Assembly (NCBI GenBank): GCA_038363925.1
Contig: JAQQWL010000013.1
Location: 1,736,001-1,800,000 of the forward strand
Direction of reading: 5' to 3'
From: Apiospora phragmitis
Lineage: Eukaryota; Ascomycota; Sordariomycetes; Amphisphaeriales; Apiosporaceae
DNA: 64,000 bases
Of the stretch, positions 23,101 to 34,552 are shown piece by piece. Below the pieces are notes generated by a model. The model was not told where the DNA came from. It made no database searches and worked only from the letters and a program-made list of their open reading frames with translations. Positions within the stretch are counted from its first letter, which is position 1. Each line of letters begins with the position of its first letter. The position numbers were made by a program, and so were the translations under genes.

Positions 23101-23231
23101 TGCGCTGTCCAGAGCGAAAGGTTGGACCACATGCAGGCGTTGGGATTGTCAAGAGCTGTCGGCGATGGCACAGCAGCGCCTGGGCTGGCCATGCTGCTGT
23201 GCTGGCTGAGCAGTGTGCCGGTGTCTGACAT
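20122..23231 (-). CDS. Multi-spanning membrane RING ubiquitin ligase, Asi1/Asi3-like
   Basis: Two exons, 23231-21979 and 21848-20122, joined across an intron with GTAAGT and GCAG borders (TTC TG / G GCG gives FWALGF). After dropping one surplus base the length is exactly 992 aa. Membrane helices are visible in WALCCVAMAIVLN, WPIRLLLRFLPIALFLY, LPLLWPLFGTLCLSHFVEM, VLFVAFLSSMGHVTSHVLG and the paired FRFPTVCIIGFIPHVLVFVG / MMCSIIYGLALTLSAL. A long acidic Ser-rich loop follows. The extreme C-terminus is a RING: CVVC, then PCRCLSLCDEC, then KCVCCRRDV, ending FSRIYVP. This matches yeast Asi1/Asi3, inner-nuclear-membrane E3 ligases of ERAD and transcription-factor repression. The frame changes at a G5 run (20620-20624): DQPLP in one frame continues as VDQLARLLHPQSPEDRQ in the next. 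Since both sides are well conserved, a homopolymer error is likely. The start at 23231 is the first Met with plausible context. Confidence 0.75.
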
Positions 23232-24318
23232 GTGCCGAGGTGGCCGGTGGAGGAAAGTAGGGATCACGCGTTTGGAATGCTGGAATGCTATGCAGGTCGC
23301 GACAGGTATGCGACATGCATTGTCGCCCAAAGGTTAGGCCGTGGTGAGAGGCGGACTCTGTTGGTCCTAACTGCCCACTGTCACCGAGTAGCCGATGATG
23401 CCTAATAATTGGCATTTACTGCTTTAACGGACGGGAGAAAGGATTACGTTGATCTGAGAGTACAAGTCAAGAGGTAGGCTGTAGCATGTCATGGCTCAGG
23501 AGGGAGCTGAGGGTGGGCTGATTACGCTGATACAGGTATATTAGCCTTCGCCGCCCCGAGCTCCGTTCAACTTTCAAGCCGCCCCCAAACAAATCCCAAG
23601 GTAACAAAATATCAACCACCACTGCTGCAACAGATCGAAGGAATGTTTCACTTGTTCTTGTTTACCATTACTTGCTCTCCTTCTCTGAATGGAGTTTAAT
23701 CCTGCTCATAACTGCCTCGAACTGAGCATGGAGACATGATTGGATGACGTATTGGTGAGTGAGCTTTCAGCTGACTGAGACATGATATTTGTCTGGGCTG
23801 ACTAGGTACATGTAGAGGCTGACAAACTTGAGTTCATGTGTTCTATGTTAAGTAGCAAAAGGCACAAGGTGAAAATCGATATCTATTGAAACATCTCTCG
23901 CTTTCATAGCTATCCTGTGATATGTAGCAACATGGAAGGAGTGACATCCAGTCTGCCCGAGGTCGGTATTATGTCAGGTATACCATCTTGCACAGTAGCG
24001 CAAGTTCAGATGAGCCACGTCTACATTCCACCCTCGAGGGCATATGGCTTTGCACCTTCCAGTCTTTTACTCGACTGTTTCCCTTGCTGAGTGACAAAAA
24101 GGGCCACTTGGCGTTGGTGTCGGCTACATTGGGCAGCATTTATAACACAATGGCCAGTTGACATAGGTAGGGCTGGCAGTATCTGGAATGCCAGAGTATG
24201 TCGTTCCTAGACAATTCGGTACATCCTTGCGTGGCCACTGCCTGCAAAGCAGCTGCTCATTGATCTCATGGTGATACGACCAGTGGTTTGATGTGCTGCA
24301 TGGTCAGAATTCCCGATA
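23232..24318. other. Intergenic, no recognised gene
   Basis: This is the 5' flank of the RING ligase gene (minus) and the 3' flank of Mtr3 (minus). No frame over 60 codons looks coding. Confidence 0.6.
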
Positions 24319-25274
24319 TCAAGAAATCCCTTGGCCTTTTTTCACGGTCTCGTTTAGCTCCTGAATAATGACACGATTGGCACATCGGCAAGCCACCAGA
24401 CTCTTCTCCATGAGTTTGTCGTAGACTATCATGTCCGCTCCAGGTAGCTGGCCTTTAAACCACATATTCGTAATCTCGTCTCTGGTCGGCAGATAGGCAA
24501 CACAGCAAGCAGCAAGAATATTACCGTGCTCTGCAACGACGGGGTCCATGACGATAGTGGGAGCTGTCTTATTGTCCTTGCAGACGAGGGCTGCTACACC
24601 GCCAGCAACGGTGTCAACACAATCTATGCCCGCATCTGCAATCGCAGCAGATGCAACAGTAATGCAACCGCTGAGCACGTTCATCATGTCCCAGCCTTCG
24701 TCATCCTTTTGGCTCTCGGGCGAATCCCGATCTTGGTCGCCTTCAACAACAGTAACGATGATATCGACACCACTTTTAGGCCACCGATCCGCGATGATGG
24801 CTCCGCGAAGAGCAGTCTCTAAGGTGTACGCCAAGATCCCTTTCGCTCGAGTCTCGCAGGTAACCGCGTCTTTGCCTCGTTGCGAACGGTGCATACTTGA
24901 CATGTGTAGTAAGAATGATGTGGGGTGAGAAAGGCGCAGATCTTGGGAGCGCTCTGGGGCCATGAACTGTACAGGACAGCTTCAAGCTGGTGTTTCCGGT
25001 TCTCTTGGGGTTGGGGTTCTCGAGCTCGAGGTAGGCGGATCCGGAGGCAGAAGGTGTAATGCCTGTCTTCAGGACTGTAATGTTTGATCAGTCACGGCCT
25101 TCGTATTCAGTATCTCAACAGCAAAGCAATTGCTGCCACCCATCAAACAGTCCTCGACTTACAAATCTTTCGGATGGAGTCGCGAGTTTTAGCAACCGCT
25201 GGCTTGGCAGGTTTGTCAAAGATCGGAGGCGTCGTGGCCCCGACAGGGCCGTTTATTCGTCTTCGGTCGGCCAT
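24319..25274 (-). CDS. MTR3: Exosome complex subunit Mtr3 (RNase PH fold), one frameshift
   Basis: A non-catalytic RNase PH-like subunit of the six-member exosome ring, nuclear and cytoplasmic, essential in yeast. Exon 1 is 25274-25163 (MADRRRINGPVGATTPPIFD, ending RDSIRKI). Exon 2 runs 25074-24319 and begins FLKTGITPSASGSAYLELE. The signature CTVHGPRALPRSAPFSP, FATRQRRGYLRDSSERDLGVHL, ETALRGAIIADRWPKSGVDI and the C-terminal block GCITVASAAIADAGIDCVDTV are all present. Between GVHL and ETALRG the frame changes by one base (about 24819-24823), with no room for an intron; after ignoring that base the product is 288 aa. Because the gene is normally essential and everything else is intact, a sequencing error is the simplest reading. 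Confidence 0.88.
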
Positions 25275-27797
25275 GGCTGTTGCTTCCAATGTGAAGTCGG
25301 AGGTATCGCAATCGCCAGAAACCAAAAATTCAATCCACCCCAAGTTCCATTCCGTCACGAGTGGACTGCGCGACCTGCAGCAGCTAACCTTGCACTTTAC
25401 TGCTTGCCCCACCACGGAATTCAGTCCATCCAGCCAGCTTATGCACAGACCCCACTATCCTACCCACCAGCGACTACTTCTTGAAATTTTTCTGACTGCA
25501 GGATCCTTGGTTTTCTTTGATTCCTCACAACTTCCCTCTCTTCATCTCAATTACTCTTCCAGCTACAACCAGAGAACGCAGTATGCCCAGCCAGCGCCAG
25601 CCCGACCACCAGTCTACCAATTGAATGTGCTTCAAAGAATATGAAGGTCACAGGAAATGCTCAGGCTGACATGATCGACCAGCATTATCTTGGGGACCAG
25701 GTGCTGAGATGGCGGCTGTGCGAGCTCAATGCTCACTGGCTGACTGGGCTATTCGTCTTGGGAAGCTTGGCTGAGATTTTAGGTTGATTTGATGGGAATG
25801 TCGGAGAAGATCCGTATCTGTAACGGATCTGCCATCCTTCTGCTACGATTACTGAGTAAGTTCCGCCTTGTCATGTCCAATGTCACCCCATCCCTCATCT
25901 GCTATTGATGATCTCCATACCACAGTTCTTCGCGATTCTGATGAGCGCTCCTGAACAAACATGCACTACCATCTGAAGCAATTTCTAGCTTTTTCAACTG
26001 TCATGATATTCTTGACCTTGCAAGCTAACATAAAATTAGCAACTATAGTTTACCATTTCGCCATGAAGCTGTCGACGGCGCGTCCACTCGGATTCGACTA
26101 ACTTACCACATACCGTATGTGCCACCCTCCTACCTTGTTTTCCCCCACCTCCAATGTCAATGATGAGATCTTATATTTCAGTTCTGCTTCTGAACAAGAA
26201 TGAAGATACCCCAATACCAAATGTCTACTCTCTGATTTAAATCAACATTGATTTACTTGATAAACCAGCCTTACTTTGAAATAGCGGTTGCTAACATATC
26301 CAAGCCTTCTAGGTTCATCCTATACGGATCCGTTTTTGGCTTGTTGATTCGATTCGGTAAGCTCGGTTCCATCTTCAACTCGTCCTACCCAACATTTCAT
26401 GATGAAAACTGTTTATCCATTCAACTATCTCACGACGAGCCGAGCTGGTCCTTCCGTACCCGAGACTTCCCTTCGGGGTTGTTGATGATGGGTTGTGGAG
26501 TTGTTCATTCCGTAATTCCGCTTTAGTGCTCTTGATGTTTGTTGTTCCGTCTTGGGGCGCGGATGTCGAGAGCCGGCTCTCGTGAATGAGTAAACTGGTT
26601 TACTGAACCAATACCCTCAATGTCACACTTGTCATATCCATGTATGTTTGGATGCATGGCGCTGACATGTCGATAATAGATTAAGCTCGTACCACTCAAG
26701 CGGCAGCAGATGTGCTTGGCTGGATTTCTCCGTGACAATATAGAAACTATTGCAGCAGGAGAGAAACCAATTATAGTTGAGCTTCTCCTGGGATGCCGTG
26801 TAGTTAATACAATCGTTTACGTTTCCATAGGCCGAATCGAATCTATTGTAATCTATCTGGTGTGTGCTGCAATGCAGGAGGTAATGCGAGGCGGGTGTGG
26901 CAATGCGACACCGCCAACTGATATGAGTGCCTTGACCTACAGCTCGGCTTCACAACTGCCAGTCCAATCGTTCGATGCTTTCATGTCGTCTATGTTCACA
27001 TGCTACTCTTGACTCGCCGTTCTCACTGGGCACTGGGCACTGGGGTAACAAGTTGCGCTGACTGTGGAACAGGTTGGCCGGTGTGAAACGGGTTGTGACT
27101 GTTCAAGTTTTTCCTGGAGAGCAAAGCGGGAGGCGGCAGGCGGCTCTGAGCGCTGGGCTTGTGAGGCTTGCAGGGCTTGGCTGGTTCGAGACCAATCAAT
27201 TGGGTGGGCATGGCAAGGCTGGGCAGGGAGAATGTGTGGCCGGGTGAAGTCGGGGTTGCAGAGCATTGATTGTTATCCACCCCGGCGCATTCCGGTCGTA
27301 CGATGGCGAGCTGATTCCTGTCGCGAATGAGCTGTCCGATGGAAATCGCCCACGGCCCTGGGGCCCCCCGCGGCGGGAGAAATTCTAGCTGCCAACTCAG
27401 GTCGTTTTACGATCCCTAGCTGTAACCATTACCTGGCGAAATAATGCCAAGTGCGAGAAAGAGTCGGGAAAGCAGCAGTGTTACGGGCGCCTCGAATCAG
27501 TCAATTTTCTTGCAGTGTAACAGACAAATCAGGCCACAGTTTGATTGCCTCTGGCAAAGGCCTTCGTCGGGGGCCGTCCAAGGCCAAGATGGCAGATCCG
27601 TCTAGCACCTATATAGCCATGTCAATAGACCCCGTTGAGGTTGTTCGAATCTCGCTTTCCATCCCCAGATCTCAACCCCTCAAAGGCATAGCAAGAATAG
27701 CACCGACACACACCGAGTACTACCAGTACTTACACCACCCAACAACACACCACTAAAGGTTTAAACGTACCACCACCAGAAGCACTTATACACAATC
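25275..27797. other. Intergenic, promoter region of the WWPAP gene
   Basis: About 2.5 kb with no recognised gene. The last 150 bases are rich in CACC/ACCAC and short pyrimidine stretches, typical of a strong fungal promoter and leader before the ATG at 27798. Low-level local repeats such as GGGCACTGGGCACTGGG near 27030 occur. Confidence 0.55.
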
Positions 27798-28595
27798 ATG
27801 GCCCTTCGATCCACCCTCCGAAGCCAAAAATACGACTTCACCACCCAGAAGGGCATCTCGAGCCTCATCGCCGTCGCCAACGACGACGACCTGCTGGACT
27901 TCCTGTACGTCGACGGCAACCACCACCACGCCGACAGCAGCAAGATCATCATCAACCACGTCATCGAGCCTCTGCACGAGGACGACCTGACCCCCTTCTC
28001 CAACCAGTCCACGGGCGTGCACACGCCGTCCCACGAGGACGACGATGAGGACGCCGTCCTGAGCGACCTGCCCTCGGAGAGCGAGGAGGACCTCGAGATC
28101 CCGCCGAGCCCCCCGACGCCCCAGCGCCGGCACCGGGGCGCCACCTCGGTCGGCGAGGACGACTTCGAGTTCCCCGTCTTCGTGGGCCGCCAGCGGGACG
28201 AGTCCCCCATGCCCCCGCACCAGCAGCCCTCGGCCACGAGACCCCCCTTCCAACGGGCCGAAGCTGCTCAGTCTGTTACCGCCACCATCACCGCCAAGAA
28301 GGTCCAGTTCCACGAGCCCGACGTGCCCGCGGACCACCACGTCGTCTCCGTCGAGGGGCCCGTGATGTCCTGGTGGCCGGCGCCCATCGACACCCTCGAG
28401 TACGACTGGGTGGTCAAGAACCAGCGGGCCGCCGAGGAGGAGCTGCAGCAGCAGGAGCAGGAGCGCGCGACCAAGAAGATCAAGACCGTCGCCGTCGAGA
28501 GCCACGTCGCCGATCTCGAGGGCCCGCTCATGGCCTGGTGGCCGGCGCCGGCTGAGCTGCTCGAGTATGACTGGTTCGAGCGCTTCTACGAGTAA
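27798..28595 (+). CDS. Orphan acidic protein with duplicated WWPAP motif
   Basis: Intact single-exon frame of 265 aa with a good start context (ACAATCATGG) and strong GC-rich codon bias, so very likely expressed. I do not recognise the family. The N-terminal 60 residues (TLRSQKYDFTTQKGISSLI, DDDLLDFLYVDG) look folded and His/Asp-rich. Residues about 75-170 are disordered, acidic and Pro-rich. The C-terminal third holds two copies of one motif, EGPVMSWWPAPIDTLEYDW at about 186-204 and EGPLMAWWPAPAELLEYDW at about 241-259, separated by a charged helix (AAEEELQQQEQERATKKIK). No signal peptide or membrane segment is seen. A nuclear or cytosolic adaptor with two identical short binding modules is a guess. 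A long antisense frame here is a composition shadow. Confidence 0.8.
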   Translation: MALRSTLRSQKYDFTTQKGISSLIAVANDDDLLDFLYVDGNHHHADSSKIIINHVIEPLHEDDLTPFSNQSTGVHTPSHEDDDEDAVLSDLPSESEEDLEIPPSPPTPQRRHRGATSVGEDDFEFPVFVGRQRDESPMPPHQQPSATRPPFQRAEAAQSVTATITAKKVQFHEPDVPADHHVVSVEGPVMSWWPAPIDTLEYDWVVKNQRAAEEELQQQEQERATKKIKTVAVESHVADLEGPLMAWWPAPAELLEYDWFERFYE

Positions 28596-30468
28596 AAGAA
28601 ATCATGACTTACTCTTCATAATCATCATCATCATCATCATCACTCGAAAAAGCACCTTTTTGAGACGAATTCACGACTGCTCATGGGGACTTCGCAATAA
28701 GCATTACATTCGGAGTTTCCATTAGCGGCTTCATAGTTGCATTGTATCTATTATCATTGGGGCATTAGGGAGTTTTGGGGGATGGCGGACTTAGGCGTTC
28801 TGGATCAACAAAACGGTATCATGGGATAAGGTGTTCATTGAAAGGGTTTTGGTCAGCAGCATAACTTGGTGGGCAAATACCCAGGCATTGTACCATTTTA
28901 CATGATACCGCTACCGCATCATCATATTGCGGAAGTAAATACAGGAATAATTAATACCTCTCTTCAAACATACTATACTTTCCTCACTCAACAGCCGTGA
29001 CCAACTTCGAAATGATGATCCCATAACACCCAAAACTCATGTTTGAAGTGGCTGTGTCTTATCTAGGCTGAAACTGTATTAACTTGGTGTTGACTACCTG
29101 AATCATGGCGGCTTATTCATTGCATACGGCAGATTGCGTAAGGGGGTAAGTCTAGAGGCATGTGGCTTCAGGTCAAATATTGTTACTACGAGAATTCACC
29201 AAATAAACACGTATACCAATGCTCAGTTTCCGGGCCATCGCATTGAAGGAAAGCAGCCATCGCGTGGTGTTTCGCGAAGAGGCTTCATGTGATAGGTGAG
29301 ATGTAAGGTTGTTCTACAGCATCCAGGGTGACTTGGAAGCGAGTAAGGCAGGTAAAAGAAAGGCCACCCAAGCATCTAGTCCGTGTCTGCTGTGCGTACT
29401 TCCAACTTTTCGCCAAGGAAAAGAGTGATCCCCAGACACTTGACTCCCCACGACCCATCCATCCCGCCATCCCGCACCCATTAGCCGCTTGCTACACGGC
29501 GTGTCCACTGTGGATAAGCATATATGCATTGGAACTGTACGTGATCAAGATGGATGGAGAATTTTCCCGCATGCCAGGGCGCTTCGTGGGGTCTAGATGG
29601 GCACATCTTCGATGACCCGACTAACATGCCATAATCTGGCAATGAACACTCGTTTTCCCCTTCCTACAGGGTCTGGTGCCCAACTGACCTTCATATATAC
29701 AGAACCCCCCATTCGCTTCGTGCATAAACTGTGGATTCTTTCGTTTTCCTTTCGTCCGTGAAAGGCTGTTATCATTAGTTGCCCATGACATCAGGCCAAG
29801 ATTCCGGCCAACCTCTGGCTGATGTGATCGACGATGCGGTGTCTAGTCGTATCATATGTTATATGCGTGCATGCGAACGGCAAGAGAAAGAGTCGTAAGC
29901 AAGCAAGCGGCAAATCACTCATACGAGCTCCGTGCCAATATGGATATCCCCAAAGTGTTTTGGCAGCTAGGCATGTAGGCTGGTAGGTGCAATAGGAGGT
30001 AGTAGGTCTTGGAGCAACTACTGGCCAATATACACAGAGAGGTGAATTTCACTTGGCGAATCTGGCCTGAGCCCGGTGGCAAATCTGCAGGTAACGTGCT
30101 GGGCGGTTGGAAGGTAGCTGTCTCAACTGTGATCTAAGATGTGAATCGTACGACGTACGGGTGAGTACTGGGCCCTGAGAGAAGAACGTCTTGGCAGGTG
30201 AATGATATTGTCATTGGACTCAGCCTTGGTCAGAACGTGGTTCTGCTTTTGGTCGCTTGTAGCGGTAGGCGAAGAAAGGGGTTCTCTTCAAATGCTAAGG
30301 CGTCGTTTGTCCTCTGGAAGCTAGCGAGCTCGAAGGCTTGATGGAATGCCCCATAGGGGCGCCAATGGTATCGACCACCACGGTCCAGCAAAACGGCGTC
30401 TTGAATTATTCTTTCAACAGTAACGAGCTGTATCTATTCTCTATATGTCAGTCTTGTCATATCTACAT
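28596..30468. other. Intergenic, no recognised gene
   Basis: An (ATC)n-type microsatellite lies directly after the WWPAP gene (about 28619-28642). The rest shows only short frames without family features. Confidence 0.6.
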
Positions 30469-31489
30469 TCATTTCTTGTGCATGACGGTCGCAGCCGCCT
30501 GGTGGCTCGGGAAGATAAGCGTATCCGCCACGACCACATTCTCCCTCCTACCAGCGACGAATACAACCACCTCGGCGATATCGTCTGGCGTGAGAGGCTC
30601 GCATCCACTGCAGTAGGTTAGCATGTGAGCATGGAAGAAGAGCATGGTGCTTGTGTTACTTACGCATAGACCGCGTCTGCCTTTGACTTGTCACCGTAAA
30701 ACCGAACAACAGAGAATTCCTGCGAAAGAAACAAGTCAGCTTTCATCCCACTTTACGACGGGAACACGACGTTATCTCACCGTCTCTACTTGGCCAGGGT
30801 CAATCTCCATGACCCTAACCCTCGTGGCAATGAGCTCTTTCCGCAAGCTATCCGTGAAGCTGCGGACAGCGGCTTTGGTCGCGCAGTAGATGCTGCCGCC
30901 CATGTAAGGTTCTCGCCCAGCAATGCTACCAATATTGATGATGTCGCCGGCTCCGCCGTTCGGTCGCTTCAAGAAGATGGGAAGAATAGCTTGCGTCATG
31001 TTGATGAGCCCAGTTACGTTGGTGTTGAACATGACATTGAGGTCCTCTTCGGCGATTTCGGGGGCTCTCGCGACGCCCTTGACCAAACCACTGTACACGG
31101 GTAAGTTAGCAGGAGTCTCTTGGCCAAGTTTCGCAGGCCACAAGCCAATTAATTGATGACGGCAGAAGAAGGAGGGCCACCTACGCATTATTTACCAGCA
31201 CATCGATCTCCTTAAACTCGGCCGGGAGCCCCTCGACGAAGCCCCGGATCTCTTCGGGCTTGCTCACATCCAATTGGACCGGCAGGACCTTGACGCCATT
31301 GCCGACCTCCTTGGCGATGTCGGCCGCAATCTGCTTCAGGGTATCGATCCGTCGCGCCGTCAGGATGAGCTTGAGGTCTTTGGGCGCCGTGCGGGCGAAC
31401 TCGAAGGCGGTGCTCCGGCCGATGCCAGAGGAGGCGCCGGTGATGACGATGGTCTTGCCCTCGAGGCGCTTCGCTACGGCGGAAGACAT
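30469..31489 (-). CDS. NADP-dependent short-chain dehydrogenase, Ymr226c/YdfG-like
   Basis: Classical SDR that oxidises 3-hydroxy acids such as serine or allo-threonine with NADP+. Four exons (31489-31185, 31090-30781, 30719-30664, 30607-30469) splice cleanly to 269 aa, the usual length. The cofactor site is [16 protein letters not shown] and the NNAG-type motif falls at the first junction (VLVNNA / GLV). Catalytic Ser in [13 protein letters not shown] and Tyr-x3-Lys in YCATKAAV are present. The C-terminal block [24 protein letters not shown] and [13 protein letters not shown] is diagnostic of the Ymr226c subgroup. An in-frame upstream ATG at 31618 would add 43 residues rich in Arg/Ser and poor in acid (KYLRAAIETLNCLSRPKLG), which could act as a mitochondrial leader. 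The 31489 start matches the family better. Confidence 0.9.
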
Positions 31490-32302
31490 GGTGCGTCTGA
31501 AGATGGGGGAGCTCCACCCGGGAGATATAAGCCGAGAAGCTTGGTGTTGTCGGGTATGCCCAAGCTTTGGTCGCGACAGGCAATTGAGGGTTTCGATTGC
31601 GGCTCGCAGGTACTTCATGGACGGAAGTGGTCAAGTTGGAAAAGGAGAAACATAAGTGTTTTGGTCTGTCAGATCAAAAACAACTAAATAACCGATGCGA
31701 ATCAATGGCACCGATGTCGTGATTCGGCTGCGGAGCTGTACGTATGATGCCTTATCGGCAACTCCTCCAAGCGGGCATTGAAACCCCCCCACTACCCCGC
31801 GCTGTCATGGCTCTCGGAGCGGCAGAGACAAAAACATGGGTTCCATTGCTCCGTTCGAGCAGATCATGGACTTTTTTAGGCAGATGATCCTTCAGATCTG
31901 TTCCCGGAAAGTATGAATATCAATTGTGTATCCCACGTACATACGGTTTCGGGGCTTAAGGAGGTGAATTTATCAATGTAGCTATGCCTGTCATCGCTGT
32001 TCATTACAGTCGGCTTTCTGTTGCTGTTGCTGTTTTGGAGGATCCCATACTACCAATCAGCTACAAATACATATTCCATAACCAGCTATTCGACTGTCTG
32101 CTATCAGCTACTCCATCAACCATTCCAGAACCAATTACTCTAGATGACGTGAAAGCCACGAGGAATAAAATTTAAAACATGTGTTTACTGCTACCCGGAT
32201 CACACAAGCAAAAAAGATCAGGAAGCCAGCGTCGGAGTTTGTTATATACAACAGCAAAAGATAAAAAGATCTCGTGCATCACGGAATACTGCAAAAATCG
32301 AA
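31490..32302. other. Intergenic, no recognised gene
   Basis: This is the 5' flank of the SDR gene followed by AT-rich sequence up to the tRNA-Gln gene. No coding signal is visible. Confidence 0.55.
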
Positions 32303-32391
32303 GGTCAATGCGAGAATCGAACTCGCGTCTCGGGAAGGGTTGATTTTGATGTTGTCAAAATCCCACGTGCTAACCCCTACACTAATCGACC
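32303..32391 (-). tRNA. tRNA-Gln (UUG) with a short anticodon-loop intron
   Basis: Read on the minus strand, the acceptor arms GGTCGAT and ATTGACC pair (one G-U), the A box TAGTGTAGGGG is followed by GCAC of the D stem, and the T arm GCGAG-TTCGATT-CTCGC is perfect. The anticodon stem TGGGA pairs with TCCCG (terminal G-U). The loop reads TTTTGA, anticodon TTG, after which about 18 bases interrupt the loop at the canonical intron site next to position 37. Mature length is about 71 nt. The exact intron ends are uncertain by a base or two. Confidence 0.85.
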
Positions 32392-33510
32392 AATCGTTTT
32401 GACGACTGTCCTTCTTAGTTGGAAAAGAAACTGCTTATGGCTTTCTATACAGCAAATATTTTAAGTGGCTAGTTCATCCCCCTTCTACGCTATAATCCAC
32501 TTTATTGACGCAGCTCCAGATGACGAGTGTCACGTCACACAACAGGAGGTAACTGTATGTAGTCCTACGCACCCTCAGCCTCTTTCTGGGATATTAATCG
32601 AGAGTGATCGACTCGAAGGGTGGCTCGCTCATGCTTGGTCCCAGATTGTTCTCCGTGCCCTTGTCCTGGCAATGGATGCTCTACAAAACCACCGACCATT
32701 CAACGACCGCCGGGGTTTTGGCGATACCCGCCCTGCTCAAAGCCAGAATCGAAACTAACAATGGCAAGTGAAATACACGAGAGATATTTTATCGCATAGT
32801 CAGACTGCACTGGCGGTCTATATTCATATACAGAGACAGCCAGTGGACATCATGCGAGGCCTCTGGACTAGGGCCATGAGACTGACTGGCCATCCAAGGC
32901 CCTTGACCACCGAGCGAGGACATCAATGCCAGCCAGCCGACTGCACCCATCGGGACTTCCTCGCAAGGGCGGGACTGCCGTGAAAATAGTTCAGAGGGGT
33001 CTAGCTTGCGATGAAGATAGCGGCTTCGATTAGACAGACCACGATGGCCAATGAGCAGGCCTTCGTTGAAAGCATCCATGTCCGGAGTCGCGAACGTTGC
33101 TACGAGCCCGTCGTCACCGATGTTACAGCCTCCGCTGGCAAACAGGTACTTACTCAATATCTATCAATTCCATACATTACTGCAATTGACTCGCTCGACA
33201 TTTAGGTGACCCATGTGTCCTTTGGAAGTATGTCCCCAGCTGTGGTAAAAGCCCATCTTGGTAAACTAGAAACAGTTCCTGGCTGGCCCCAAACCTAGGT
33301 CAGGTCACTCCTATCAATCGGCGTTTGGGTAATGAATATTATATATGTGTCTCGATCACAGTATCTAACAACCTACATTCTCTTTGACAGTGCTGTCTTC
33401 CTTGAAACAACCGAGAGCAAAAGACGGAAGTCTTTCTTTTTGTGCTCCTCCTACAACCAGTTCTTGCTGTCATCAACTATATCAGAATAATATCCTTTCC
33501 GAACAACACC
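32392..33510. other. Intergenic, no recognised gene
   Basis: Short frames on both strands carry no recognisable motif. The final part is the leader of the putative membrane protein at 33511. Confidence 0.5.
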
Positions 33511-34239
33511 ATGGAGACCTCCAAGAACACGACTGAGAGTAAATCGACTGGGGCGCCTCAGACTGTCCAGAATCGACGACCACGGCATGTTCCGGGTTGG
33601 AGATTACTCTCCGACCCGCTGCCCCGCAAGTCGAAGCTTAACAAAGCTTCAACTGTGTTGATGGCCATGATAATTGTTGTACTTCACGTATCTCGCTACC
33701 TTGTCCCGGAGGTTGCTACCCTCAGTCTATTCGCTCCCACCTTTTCATCTGCTTGGCTTAAAGCCTTCTTGCTTATTTGACTAAAACTGGCGAGCTTGTT
33801 TTTGGGTAGCATTGTGCTGGCTTTCCAGTCTACATCAAGAAGGTGCTACGAACCGCCGTCTAAAGGCCAAGATTGCTATTGTACAGCAATTCTTGCAGTA
33901 TGCGCGTTCGTGGTTTACTACCAGGGCGAGATCGGACTAGCATTTATTGGCTACGAAGCTGAAATGTGGTATTGGATTGGTTATTGGATTGAGTGCTGGA
34001 CAGGAGTGTTCTTGTCGATGTTCGACATATTTGGATGCACTTCAGACAACGAGGAGCCTTCCACCGAGGAGTGGCCCCACAGGGCTTGGTCGGAGCAGGA
34101 GCAGAGATCTGATTTGAGAAGTTTTGCACGAGTTCTTTCCGTTAGGCTGCCCCGGGCATGCTGGAGGGCATTATGGAGCAGGAGCAAAACTTCCCTCCTC
34201 AGCTCCCCGCAGCCAAGCAAGAGCCGGCGCACGTTGTAA
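33511..34239 (+). pseudogene. Putative multi-pass membrane protein interrupted by one TGA
   Basis: From the ATG at 33511 (METSKNTTESKSTG) a frame runs to 34239 with a single in-frame TGA near 33778-33780. Both halves lie in the same frame and both look like membrane protein: VLMAMIIVVLHVSRYLVPEV and FSSAWLKAFLLI before the stop; LFLGSIVLAFQS, AILAVCAFVVYY, GEIGLAFIGY and a Trp/Tyr-rich WYWIGYWIECWTGVFLSMF after it. A change of Arg CGA to TGA would explain the stop. An intron spanning it is not obvious. The C-terminal 70 residues are polar. I do not recognise the family. Confidence 0.45.
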
Positions 34240-34552
34240 AGGCTGGTCGTGATGGTGGTGTCAGTGTCGAGCTAGAAGTTCCACCGCCTGCATAGGTACT
34301 CTACTGAGCTAGCTGCGGAAAGACCTGGGTATATAGGCTGATACATATCGGAGACAGGATCATGAAGACTCCTTACAGAAACCGACGTATCGACTTTCAT
34401 GAGGTCCGGTAAACCACTGTGAAACCGAAGGAAGGCCTCGCTGTGTGCGAGACGCAAGACGCTTAGGCAGTTGTAGTTGTGAGCGAATCAGATTGGTCTC
34501 GTTATATTTATTATCATTGGCATGCGACGAGAAACCAAGTCAATTCTACTTA

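Noticed and set aside
27786..28505. 239-codon minus-strand frame opposite the WWPAP gene
   Set aside because: Leu/Val/Gly/Asp repeats arise from the antisense of GC-biased codons; there is no homology pattern, and the plus-strand frame has the start context and coherent motifs.
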